38,997 nucleotides of DNA from Cylindrodendrum hubeiense (Eukaryota > Ascomycota > Sordariomycetes > Hypocreales > Nectriaceae): NCBI GenBank assembly GCA_014621425.1, contig JAANBB010000384.1, positions 1-38,997 on the forward strand. Reading direction: 5' to 3'. The position numbers were made by a program, and so were the translations under genes. Numbering within the stretch: the stretch's first letter is position 1; each line of letters begins with the position of its first letter. Below, one piece after another: positions 24,401-35,200 of this stretch. The notes beneath the pieces are model-generated. The model did not search any database and was not told where the DNA came from. It was given only the letters and a program-made list of their open reading frames with translations.

Positions 24401-25488
24401 CAAGCTGGGGCCACAATGTGGAGATGGGCCATCGCCATCGTCCATCGCCCATCGCCCATCGACATGCCATTAATGCTGACCCCATTCGATGGGAGACACG
24501 TGCTTATCACAAGGACATTGGCATGCCCGTCTATCCGTCCGTTCCCAAAGGGCATACGTAAGGTAGGGTATGTGCTCATTCTCGGTCGTCCGTCCCGCCA
24601 GATACATCAATACCTGGCAGGGTCAAAGACGGGTCAAAGACAACGCAATGCCTCGGTCGGTCCGTTCCCTTGTTTGTAACCAGCGCCCAGCCCAGACCAA
24701 CGCCCAGCCAGAGTCAAGCGTCCAAGCCCGCGATGCTCCCTCCCTCCGCCCTGCGATGCAATGCGGGAGCCAGAAAGGAGTCAGTGACGTGAGTGAGTGA
24801 GAGTGAGTGAGTCGTGCTCCCTCCTTCGCTGCCACTACTGCCACTACTGCTCTTGCTACCGCTGCCGCCGCGTGCTGCGTGCTGCGTGCTGCACTCTTAG
24901 ATTACTCATTACCATTCGCCCTGGGTGGCGGTGGTTTTGGTGGTATTGGTGGCCACCTACTTTCGCTGGGCTCCTTCGCCTTCTCTCCCTCGGCGCCATC
25001 CAAGGGACCCAGAGAAGGCCAGAGAAACGGGCTAAAATATGGCGATGGGGTCCATTGGACCCTGGGGGCCCAGTCGGTGGGATGGGTACCAGATGGGCGG
25101 TGGATGCAGCGAACAGCAGAGCCAGCGGCCAGTGGCCAGCACCCAGCGGCGAGCACCCAGCGGCGAGCACCAGCGCACCAGCGCACACGCATCGCCCTGG
25201 ATTTGCAGGTCACGCCTGTGCTAGAAAATCAGCTACTCAAGGTACCCGGGACGCCCTGTAACCCACCTACCCACCGCCCCCCACACACCACCATAACCCA
25301 CTAAAACACAACTGCCCACACGCCCACGCGCACACCCACACACCCCCTTTCAGGGCCCTCCCCCCCCATCAACCATCAATCGCTGCATGCATGTCCGTGT
25401 AGTGCGCTGCAAAAGCGACGATGATAGGCGTACCGAGTACCCCCGAGGTACCTCACGGCCAACCCGACGTGCGCACGGGACGCGGTCC

Positions 25489-25489
25489 N
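25489..25489. other. Ambiguous base (N)
   Basis: An N at 25489 and another at 25584 are unresolved bases; the region just upstream of the Sok1-like leader may be imperfectly assembled. Confidence 0.99.
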
Positions 25490-25570
25490 TCGCTCGTCGC
25501 AGGGCCCGCGCTATACCTTACCCATCCATGGGATCTAGCTACGTACCTACTGTGTCATGCCACGACCATG

Positions 25571-26724
25571 CCGGGCTCGGCGTNCCTATTTTTTTTGCTC
25601 CCAAGCCCAAGTGTGGAAAGGCCCTTACTCGTCTCGGGCCTTGGTGTGCGTCGGTGTCTGTGTTGTGTTTGAGGGACGGGCAGCACCATCCATCTAACTT
25701 CCGCTCCTGCTTAGACCATCCTCCCCCTTTCCCTCCACCTTCCCGCTCCCTTCCTTCTCTTCCCTCCTTCCACTCTCTCTGGAAAAATATCTTTGCGACT
25801 GTTACTCTCCTCTTTCATTGCTCTCTCATACACCCCCTCTCCTTTTCCGGGTTTTGGTTTTCGTGTCTGGGCTCTTAGATTGACCTTTCGCCTTTCGCCA
25901 TCTGCTCCGGTCGTGCACTTTCGCTCTCCAACCGCACCGCACTGCATTCGCCGCCCTTCACCCCGGCTCCCGAATATAATACAAGGACACCACCAACCAC
26001 AACCGCGAACCACCGACCACGAACTACGGATCCACGCATCGCACCGTACCTCAACACCACCCATCACCACCCATCACCACCACCAGAGAATCACACGAAC
26101 CCTTCCCCCACCGCAAACAAACGACACCGGCTCTAGCCTCATCGGCTTTCTCCTGCAGGCAAACAGTCTCGGCGCCCCTACCCTCGGGACAACATCGACG
26201 GCGAACACCCGACTTCCATCGTTCCCGACCCTCGCAACAGAAACGACGGCGAACACAACGTTTACCGCCCGCTAATTGCTGCAATTCCTTGGACACGCTC
26301 CCTCGCATTGCATTCATGTAAGTAAGCCCCGACGCTTCCCTACATCTTGCCCCCCATCGTACAAGCCCCGGATGATCAATCCATCCCGCCACTTCGTACC
26401 CGCACGGGCAACGCACAGGCAACGCCGCGTTCCATAACCGACTGCTCATGCAGCTGGCCGTCCGCTCGTGACTTCTACCCTGTCGCGCCCCTCACATTCA
26501 AATTTGCCTTGGTCGATGCTGGAACTCTCCCCTTGCTGACTGTTACTCATAGTCTACACTCGAGTTGCCTTTGACGAGTAAACTTTCTGTCTCCACCACC
26601 TGGGAACCTACTTCTTCATTCTTCCCACCTTCCTAACGAGAAACCAATCTCATCCACTCAAACCACTGCTTCAGTTATCCGGACTTTTCACAGCAATCGC
26701 TTAGCTCGAATCGCTACGTGCAAA
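25571..26724 (+). promoter_or_regulatory. Promoter and long 5' leader of the Sok1-like gene with a predicted 5'-UTR intron
   Basis: A C/T-rich run at about 25715..25785 probably marks the transcription start region. From 25571 to 26315 the plus strand has no ATG at all. A strong donor (GTAAGTAAG at 26318) pairs with a branch TTGCTGAC and acceptor CATAG ending at 26552, a 235-nt intron. All four ATGs in the leader (26316, 26372, 26448, 26516) are removed or broken by that splice. From 26553 to the start codon there is again no ATG. Other acceptors, such as one ending at 26452, are possible. Confidence 0.6.
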
Positions 26725-28674
26725 ATGACGGCGGATCAGGGGTTCGGTGGCCCGGTCGAGAGATCGCGGAGGAATTTGTCCACTTCGGCTCCGGGACCTA
26801 ATGGAGAAGGCGACGCTCGACCAGAGAAGGAGGTCAAGAGGAAACCCACAAAAGATGACAAGGACGAGACAGTACCATCATCACAAGTCTCACCGCGCCG
26901 GTGCGACGACCCATCACAATCTACCACTACCCCTGGAGCAGCACCACTCTCAAGGAATCCTTCTGCCGATGGCTCATCAACAGCGAGCCCTCCCCCTGAG
27001 GGCCGCAAATCTCCCGCCCCTTACCAGCCTCTCGAGCCTCCAGTTACCAGGTCCAGCCTGAGTGAACTGGAAGTCTCCAAGATTATCAACAACCCCAAGC
27101 TGCGACACGATATTAACTTCGACCCCGAGCTGCACTTTAGACCGAATGTGGAGGGTGACAAGGGCCGAAGGAAACACGACCGAGCCAGCGTCTTTTGGAC
27201 CGCCCTGAAGGAGCAGCTGTTGGAATTTATCGTGGACCGAGACAGCTTTTACCAAAAGCATGGCATGGAAGACGACTGGTGTCTTCCCAAACTTCTCAAG
27301 GCTGTCAAAGACATTATTCAGACTCTAGTTCCCCAGCGGGACCGACAATTCCTTGATGAGGGTCTCAACGTCGAGCTCCTGATGCAGCAGTTCCACAGAG
27401 GAATTGCTGACCTAGAGAAACTCGCTCTCTGGCTCTCGCGGGTGCTGAAATCGCACTGCGCACCTATGCGAGACGAGTGGGTGGATTCAATGTACAACCA
27501 ATTAAGCAGCGGCAACCGCAACAACGACGTCGATGAGTTGGTCAACGGCATGCGAAGTCTGCTGAGCGTGTTAGAGGCAATGAAGTTGGATGTTGCCAAC
27601 CACCAGATCAGATGCCTGCGACCTGCTCTGATTGAGGAGACGACGGCTTTTGAGCAAAAGTTCCTGATGAAGAAGTTGCGAAACCGCAAGATGGATATCG
27701 GCGATGCGAAGCCCTGGTATCAAGAAGCCGCCAGAACGTACCCCGGCAGTGGAGCCACGACTTCTTCTTCCTTTGGCGATATGGGCATCTTTTTCGAGGG
27801 TCTCTCACGATCGATGCTGCCCTCGGCAGGCGACAAGCCCCTTCCTGGGACTTTCTTCTTTGACGAGGACCGAATGGGACGAGTCAGGTCTGACGTCCTC
27901 GACGCTATTAACCTGGACGTTTGCATGCGTATGTACGAAGACCTGGAGAGGATAGCCTGTTTCAACACGCCACCTGCCTTCTCTAACCACGCTTCGGAAG
28001 ATGAGCGCCTGATGCCATCCATGATCAACAACGAGTTCAACTTCAACACTCCTCCATCGCACTCAAGACCGTCTAGTCTCGCCCTGAGCTCCGCTGGCTC
28101 TGCTTCCTCATCCCCCCGATCCTCCCTGATTCTGCCTTCTTACATCGTTCCCGACATGAACGAGTCCAAGGCCAAGGCACGCAACCTCCGCGACTCACTC
28201 GTGGCCCTCCTCCAACAGGCTCCGCATGACCTCCACCACCTTGACCGCTGGCGCGCCATGGCGCCGTCGATGGCGCTCCAGATATTCCGCTTTACTAACG
28301 CGCCTTCGGAGATGCTCCCCGCATTCGAGGAGAAGCTGACGGAGAACGTATGCAAGATTACGTCGCCCATCTTCGAGGAGATTGAGGAGGCTTACCGCAC
28401 GCGGCTTGTTGCGGAACTGGCCACGCGTGTCCGCTACTTCAAGTCGCTCTCGGGAGTGTGCCTGTTCTCCATCGCTACCGGCAACCGTGTGCCGAGCAGC
28501 AGCCGCGGCCTGGATGCTGGACGAGACCGAGACCTGGACGCAGCCATTCGCGTGGGCCAGCAGGAGGGCGGCATCGAAGACATTGCCACTCGCATCGCCC
28601 ACGTGGGCGTCGTGCACTGGAGGATCTGGGCTCGGATGGCCTACGTCGACGAGGACGACATGTCGATGGACTAA
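26725..28674 (+). CDS. Sok1/Tcp11-family protein
   Basis: A 649-residue intronless protein of the Tcp11/Sok1 family. Yeast SOK1 was found as a suppressor of loss of cAMP-dependent kinase, so a role in cAMP-linked growth signalling is plausible but inferred; the biochemical activity of the family is unclear. Residues 1-110 are disordered and Ser/Pro/Lys-rich. The family domain starts at about 123 with NPKLRHDINFDPELHFRPN and runs, mostly helical, to about 645, ending VVHWRIWARMAYVDED. A Ser-rich interruption lies at about 445-475. The start is the ATG at 26725 in a CAAAATG context, the first ATG after a long ATG-free leader. Its upstream intergenic region is by far the largest in the window. 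Confidence 0.88.
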   Translation: MTADQGFGGPVERSRRNLSTSAPGPNGEGDARPEKEVKRKPTKDDKDETVPSSQVSPRRCDDPSQSTTTPGAAPLSRNPSADGSSTASPPPEGRKSPAPYQPLEPPVTRSSLSELEVSKIINNPKLRHDINFDPELHFRPNVEGDKGRRKHDRASVFWTALKEQLLEFIVDRDSFYQKHGMEDDWCLPKLLKAVKDIIQTLVPQRDRQFLDEGLNVELLMQQFHRGIADLEKLALWLSRVLKSHCAPMRDEWVDSMYNQLSSGNRNNDVDELVNGMRSLLSVLEAMKLDVANHQIRCLRPALIEETTAFEQKFLMKKLRNRKMDIGDAKPWYQEAARTYPGSGATTSSSFGDMGIFFEGLSRSMLPSAGDKPLPGTFFFDEDRMGRVRSDVLDAINLDVCMRMYEDLERIACFNTPPAFSNHASEDERLMPSMINNEFNFNTPPSHSRPSSLALSSAGSASSSPRSSLILPSYIVPDMNESKAKARNLRDSLVALLQQAPHDLHHLDRWRAMAPSMALQIFRFTNAPSEMLPAFEEKLTENVCKITSPIFEEIEEAYRTRLVAELATRVRYFKSLSGVCLFSIATGNRVPSSSRGLDAGRDRDLDAAIRVGQQEGGIEDIATRIAHVGVVHWRIWARMAYVDEDDMSMD

Positions 28675-28984
28675 ACTGGGTGTCACTGGGCTGCGTCACA
28701 TCAGGCATGGCGACAGGTCCATCGACTCTACCCAAACTACATTTCTCAACCCCCACTTCACCTCTAATATCAGTCTTTTAATATCGACTCAACAATCCAG
28801 GCGGACTATCGGCACCACGTGGCGAAGCCATCGGAAGAGCCGCCATTTTCTTGTCATCAGCAGAATACCCCAGCTGGCCTATCTATTGCATGGATCTCAA
28901 TCTTGTTTGAGGTCGCGCTCGACACTCGACACTCGACACAACACACATCCGCCGGGCTGGTCCGAACTACGACTTCACACACAA

Positions 28985-29028
28985 CACACACACACACACA
29001 CACACACACGCCACCACCACCACCAACC
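28985..29028. repeat. (CA)n then (CCA)n microsatellite
   Basis: Twelve CA dinucleotides (28985..29009) followed by a CCA triplet run, in the presumed 3' UTR of the Sok1-like gene. Confidence 0.92.
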
Positions 29029-30110
29029 ACGACCGCTTTTCTTTCTCGTCCGTTCTCGCAACTGGAGTCAAAAGAAGGAGGGGCGGGGATCATTAGACAG
29101 GCTGGGACAGGATCACACCCTGCATTCATGGCCTTGCATTTTCGGGTGTCTTTTTTGATTATTTGTTTGTTGGACGCCTTTGCTTTTTTTATTATCTGGT
29201 TCACACGCCCTCTGCCGTCACATCTTGTCGCTTTTGTTTCTTTTTTTTACCGTCTTGGTTTCTTTTTTTTGTTTTTGTCCCTCGGCGGCGTTTAGGATGG
29301 ATGGCTGGAGACGGCAGGAGAATGAAACCCCCTGATACATGGCGCAGGGTATTTTGCGTTGTAAGATTGAGTCATGATCCTGACCTTTTTTTTTCCTTGG
29401 GGTGATTGGGATTGGGCCGCGGTGGAGTGAAGAATTAATTTTTGGGCTGTTTTGGGCTTTTTTGGGCACACCCACTTCACATCACCATCGCACACGCGCA
29501 CACACATGCATCACACTAGCACCCGTCCGTCACACTCAACATTATCACACGCACATACACACACACACGCACACGCAACCTCTGTACATACACGGGGCGC
29601 CATTAGAGAACAGAATTAGACTAAGTAAACTATTACTATTACCACTACCGTTACCGCTACTGCTACCACTACCGGTGCCGCTACTGCTGCTGCTACCCAC
29701 TTCTGCTTGCTGGCGATGTTACTGGCGATGTTACTGGTGACTCGACGGGCGTCAAGCCTGGCGTCGAGACTGGTGGTGCCTTTGCAACCACTTTCTCTAC
29801 TCGCCCCGCCATCTGGCTCAAACGCAGTTTGTACGAACACATCATATGTGACTGGTTCGGTGCCGTAGTGCTACTGCAGAACGTACGAAGTCGGCGTTGG
29901 CTGTCATGGCTGTCATGGCCTCCCTCGCTTGGCTCGGCGCCGTGGTGTGGCAGCGCGGTGTGGCAGCGCCCCAATGCGCTGCATCCACTTTTCCCGGCCC
30001 GGCCGGCGCGCACCGGCGTCTCCGGCAGGTGGACGGCGAAGGGCCGCACATCAGCAATTTTTTGCTCTCCATGTAAGATGAATGCACCCCCAAAAACCCC
30101 CGTCTTGCAG

Positions 30111-30170
30111 ATCCAGCGTCTCATCCAGCGTCTCATCCAGCGCCTCATCCAGCGTCATATCCAGCGTCAT
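30111..30170. repeat. 12-bp tandem repeat, 5 copies
   Basis: Five units of ATCCAGCGTCTC type in exact 12-bp register; the first two are identical, as are the last two (ATCCAGCGTCAT). Confidence 0.93.
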
Positions 30171-30709
30171 TCCCATGCTTACCATCGTCATTCCTCCGTC
30201 GCCCGACCGGCCGGCCCGCATCCGAAGGCAGATGGGGTTGACCTTGTGGAGGCGCCCCCCCCTTCCCCCGAGAGTGAAGGAGCTCGCCCGAATACGGACC
30301 GCAGCCCTGACGATCTCTCGGTGACGGGGATGCAGACCGGGGTACGTGTGGTGTCGCCCCTTTAGGAAGGTTGAGTGTCTTCTCAGCCTCAGCCTCGTGG
30401 GATTTGTGCACTTTTGGGCGAGGAATTGAGTGTTCTCATCCTGTAATCTGTACGTGGATGGATTGCGTGTGAGAGATATCTCAGAAGTGCACAGAGCACA
30501 GAGATACACCCCCCTCCCCTACATGTTTATCGTTTATCTATGTGCATTTTCTTTTTTCGTTTCTCACAAGATTACTTTTCTACGACCCATCACATCCCGG
30601 TTACTGATATTATTCTCTTCCCGGGTGTTCGTTTCAAACCTCACACCGAGTAAGCCTGTCCCGTTGCTTTTTAGGACCCGGCAGCTGAGTTTTGCATGCA
30701 TGACACACT

Positions 30710-30742
30710 TTCCGTCTACGTTCCGTCTACGTTCCGTCGACG
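30710..30742. repeat. 11-bp tandem repeat, 3 copies
   Basis: TTCCGTCTACG twice, then TTCCGTCGACG. Confidence 0.92.
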
Positions 30743-32292
30743 GCGTCCTCGGCCTGATAGTTACAGTTACACTGGTGCTTACGGGAATGACACCCTTTCA
30801 GCGCAGTTGAGCCTTTGCTTTTGGAGTTGACTTTGCTTGCCGCTTTCTCCCCCCCCCTTTCCCTTGGTGCCCGCACGCGGCTGAGCGGAAGGTTTGGTCC
30901 GCGGCAGCGGTCATTGATATTGCTGGCTTTTCCCTAAACACGCCTCGAGTCTAACATTTTGGCTTCGAGTGGGCGGACTTTCCCAGAGGCCAAAGTCTTT
31001 AGTTGAACTGGGTTACGATGGCATCCAGCAAACTTAAAATAGACTTGGGCGGCAGCGTCGAGGCCTGTATGGTTGCTTCTCTGCACTATTTGCAGTATAT
31101 GGTTATGCCCACAGCCCCTCTCCATTCATAAAGACATAGACACTCCATAATTATCTTTGTTTTACTATTGGCCAAATGAACAATGGAAATTATGAGAAGC
31201 ATAACCCAATTGTGCCAATTGCGCATTTTTCGGGGCCTGGAAGATCTATAATTGAAGCAGCATCTACTCAATAAATCATTCAAATGGTCCTTGTCGTTAC
31301 TCTCTCTCTGTATCAACCCTGCTACTGGAACCTTTGTGGTCATCTCTTCTAAGACACGGCTAGGAAACATAGTGATATAGTCCGATCCGGCAAAGTTGGT
31401 TTTCCGTTCCTCCAGCAAGAACTACATCACACTTGGCACATCTCGACACGGAGATAGCTTTTTGCTCAACACTTTATGTGGGGGAGACGGATAAGTGTGT
31501 AAGCTTAAAGGCTGCAGAAGCTTGGCCACGAAAGTTGCAGAAGCTTTCTTCTCATCAGACAACCACCTTAAGCAACCACTAAGGCACTCCAACTGAGTAT
31601 AGAAATAACGAAAGGAGAACATAAACAAGCTATATCCTGAAAACGGACTACATCGTTCCCTAGGGCCTTCTAGAGAAACGCGTCACAGCTGAATATAGCT
31701 GTACCAACAACAGGTGAATCCAGAGCCTTAGAGTTTGTGACAGAGTTGAGCGAACCAAAAGAGACTCAGGCGATGGCGTTCAAGTTTTAAAAGACATTCT
31801 TTGAATTGTTTGCATTTGGTAATAGTACCTCTGAACAAACCCTGGATCTAACAAATCCAAAAAGAACTAACGTGTCATGTCTATTCCCCGCCATGCATGC
31901 CATGCCCATCAGAACTAACATCCATCATCCTCGCGCATCCTGGAACATATCTCTTCGACTCCCGTTTCCCGAGTCGTTTTTTAGTGGTCCATCGCCAATG
32001 TACAAAAGCTCCCATAATGTGGCTGTCATGTACCCCCAAGTGCAAAAAAAAATAAGCAGTAGAAAAGCCGACTCCGCCGGCTACCCTCCGTTCTTGACGT
32101 CAAGATGATGGATCGGGTTGCCTTCCCATGTAAATGATATCTCACACAGCCCCAAAGAAGAGAAGAAGAAGAAGAAGTAACAAAGAGCAACAGCAACTGG
32201 AGGAGGAAGAAGTAATGTACAGTCCCCGGGGAACCTCCTCGCTCCCAGGGTCATCATCCAGTACAGGAGCAAACAGATGGCGCCATCATAAC

Positions 32293-35200
32293 CTATCGAG
32301 GACTCAGAGGGCTCTTGCCAGAACCTTGGCCACGCTTCATTCGAGAAAGCTCTTCCTCGAGTTTGCGGTTGCGGGAACGCTCCTCCTGTCGTGGTTGTTA
32401 GAAAATCTGCCATGACGTAGTCAAATTTAAGGACAAAACATACCTTGATCTCCTCCTGGAACTTCTTCCTCTCCTCTCTCATGGTAGACCTGAACTGCTC
32501 GCTGAGCAACGACGCGCCAGCTCCCATTCGACCAGTACCGCCCTGGCCGGGTACGACCTTCAGGCGCTCGCTATCCAGCTCCTCCTGCAGCTTGGCGATG
32601 CGCTCGTGCGACTTGTTCGTTTCTTCTTCGAATCGCTCGCGCAGACCGTTCACCTCACCTTCAAGGGAGGTCTTGGTCGCCAGGGCATCGTCAAGCTTGT
32701 TCTCTAGCTCGATCTTCTCGCGCTCGGCACCCAGCGTCTCCTTGGTAACGTCCTCCAGCTCCTGGACGGTTCCGGTAAGTTCATTCTTGAGTCTGGTGAT
32801 CTGGTTTTGGAGTTTGACGATCTCGCCGCTTGTCTTAATGGCGGCGACATCGGCAGCACGCTCTGACCTGGTTCCGAAGGCGGCATCCAGCTCGGCTTGG
32901 GCGATGGTGAGTTCAGTCTTGAGTTCCGCAAGGTTCATGGTGAGAAGTTCCATGTCATCCTCCTTCATCTTCATAATCTTCTTCTTCTCGGCCAATTCTG
33001 CTTTCTGAGCGTTGATGGTCTTCTGTAGACCCTGCGCCGACTCCTCAGCTGCTGATTTGGACTTGAAAGCCTCATCCAATTGCGCATTGAGGGTCGCAAT
33101 CGTAACATCGACATCTGCCAACTTAGTCTGGCTATTCTTAGTTGTAGACTCCGCCGCAGCCACGTGCGCTTGTAACTCCTGCAAATCAGACTCAAGAGCA
33201 GCAATCTTGGTATTGCGCTCCTCAACTTGAGCAGCATGCTCCTGGAGTTGAGCATCACGCTGTTGGAGCGCAACAGTGTGCTCGTTAATCAGAGCATCAC
33301 GCTGCTGAAGCACAGCATTGTGCTCGTGAATCTGAACATCACGCTGTTGAAGCAAAACAGCGTGCTCGTCAATAATAGCATCACGCTGCTGAACCACAGC
33401 ACTGTGCTCGTTAATCTGAGCATCACGCTGCTGAACCACGGCACTATGTTCGTTGATCTGAGCATCACGCTGCTGAAGCAGAACAGCGTGCTCGTCAATC
33501 TGAGCATCGCGTTGCTGAAGCAGAACGGCGTGCTCGTCAATCTGAGCATCGCGTTGCTGGAGAAGAATAGCGTGCTCATTAATCTGAGCATCGCGTTGCT
33601 GAAGCATGGCAGTGTACTCGTCAATCTGAGCGTTGCGTTCTTGGAGCTGAGCATCACGCTCCTGGAGAAGGGCAGAGTGCTTGTCGATCTGGGCGTTGCG
33701 CTCCTGGATCTGGATGTTGCGAGCCTCGATCTCAGCATGAGCAGAATTGGAACTACCGGCCATCTCTCGAGCTTGCTCGAGATCCTCAAGCGCATCGGAG
33801 AGCATCGTCTGAGCGTCCATGGCGTCCTTCTCGGCCCGGGAGATGAGCACGCGGCTCTCTTCGATCTCCTCCTGCTTTCGGGAAAGCTCCTCATCCTTCT
33901 CGGCATCGGACTTGTTGTTCAGCTCTCGCTGCTGCTTAATCTGTCGCTTCAGCACTGTCTTCTGGTCCTTGAGCGTGGTGGCCTGTCGATACAGCCACTG
34001 AACTCGGGTGGAAAAGCCGCTCAGGCTGTATGGTTCGTCGGTATCGAACTCATCGTCAGAGCCCTCATCGTCGTCGAGTCCCTTCTCCATGCGAGCCCTT
34101 CGGCGCTCATCCTTTTGCTGCTTGATACCCGCAAAGCCTGATTGGATAATATCCCACAATCCCGTCAAAACCGCATCCACCTGGTCGTTGTCCTGTTTCG
34201 TCAAAGAGCCCATATTGGTGGCGTCCAAAGCCCGCTCCAACTCCGAGTCCACGGCACGTACCGAGTCCTCCAAGTAAGCAAACTGGCCGTCGATGTCGGC
34301 TTCAGACGCATGGGGAGCGGCGGGGTAACTCGGATCAACTGTTAGGAGAACCTCTCGGATGTGCCTGTTCAAGGATTCAATGCGATGGCCAACGTTCTCG
34401 CCACCGCCACTGGACGATTCCTGTTGTTCGGCTTGGATGGCAAAGAGACCCGTCTCAAGATAGTCCATGTGGCTCTTGAGCAAGTCGCCCGGCTCCATGT
34501 CCTGTGTCATTCCGTATGGAGGATCCAAGTAGTCGTCATTCTTGGCAGGATTGAATCGGACAATGGCGTCTCGCAACGATCCGTTCAGGTTTTCTAACCT
34601 GACTTCCATATCCGAGATGGACCGAACCAGAACGTCTGTTTGGTTGCGTAGCTGGTCGTTCTCTTCCCGCACTCGCTCCATCTCCTCGCGAAGCTGGCTG
34701 TTCTGCTCCCGGATTGGCGACTTGATTGGGATCTCAATAGCATTCTGGCGAGGCTGCCGGGTCGTTTGGAGTCCGTCTAATTGGTCGAATTGATACGGGC
34801 TTTCGTCAAAGTAGTTGCCCTCGGCGGCCTGATCCATGCTGTTGCGGCTGTAGGTGTAGAGGCTCTCGGGGCTGCCAGGCATACCGTTGAGGGGTTGTTG
34901 GCCTGGCGGAGGGGTTCCCTTCTTCTTGGGAGCCTTGTGTGTCAGTTGAAGGATGCCCGCAGTGTGCTCGAGCAAGCGTCGCTGAGGCTCCATCAAGCGC
35001 TTCTCGAGGTTGAACAGCTCGGACGCGAGCTCCTCGCACTTTCGTTCGCTGGCCACTCTCTCGGCCTCGGCCTCCCTGGCACGGGTCTGGTCGCCGCTGT
35101 GCCGTCCCAGCAAGCTCCTCCGCTTCCCATCAATGCGGCCGGGGGAGTACAGCCTGGCCATTGAGATGGCGGCATCGCGGTATTTCGATTGGATCGTCAG

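Larger units (their letters stand above)
20201..25570. other. Gene-free stretch, part 2, rich in tandem repeats
   Basis: No coding region supported. The DNA is GC-rich and packed with short tandem repeats with units of 3-10 bp: GAG at 20209, 10-mers at 20538, 21630 and 24341, a 7-mer at 22462, CGACAC at 22545, GGT/GAT at 23277, GCCAT at about 24263 and GCGTGCT at about 24869. GGTACC-type inverted motifs cluster at 24150..24177 and 25430..25454. It may contain distal control DNA for the Sok1-like gene or non-coding RNA; neither can be shown from sequence. Confidence 0.55.
28675..32292. other. Gene-free region between Sok1-like and Uds1-domain genes
   Basis: About 3.6 kb shared by two convergent 3' ends, with no gene I can support. 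It holds a (CA)n microsatellite at 28985, T-rich runs at about 29150..29400, CA-rich tracts at about 29540..29580, a 12-bp repeat at 30111, an 11-bp repeat at 30710 and an AT-rich island at about 31040..32080. Confidence 0.6.

Noticed and set aside
23855..24679. 274-codon plus-strand open frame in the gene desert
   Set aside because: It runs through GCCAT and 10-bp tandem repeats, is rich in Cys/His/Trp by composition and shows no domain.
29829..30365. 178-codon plus-strand open frame containing IQRL repeats
   Set aside because: The repeat is a 12-bp tandem array open by nature; the flanks look random and the start is not a clear ATG.
30934..31628. Three short minus-strand open frames in the AT-rich island
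   Set aside because: No shared domain, no splice model joins them, and composition alone explains them; a decayed gene cannot be excluded.
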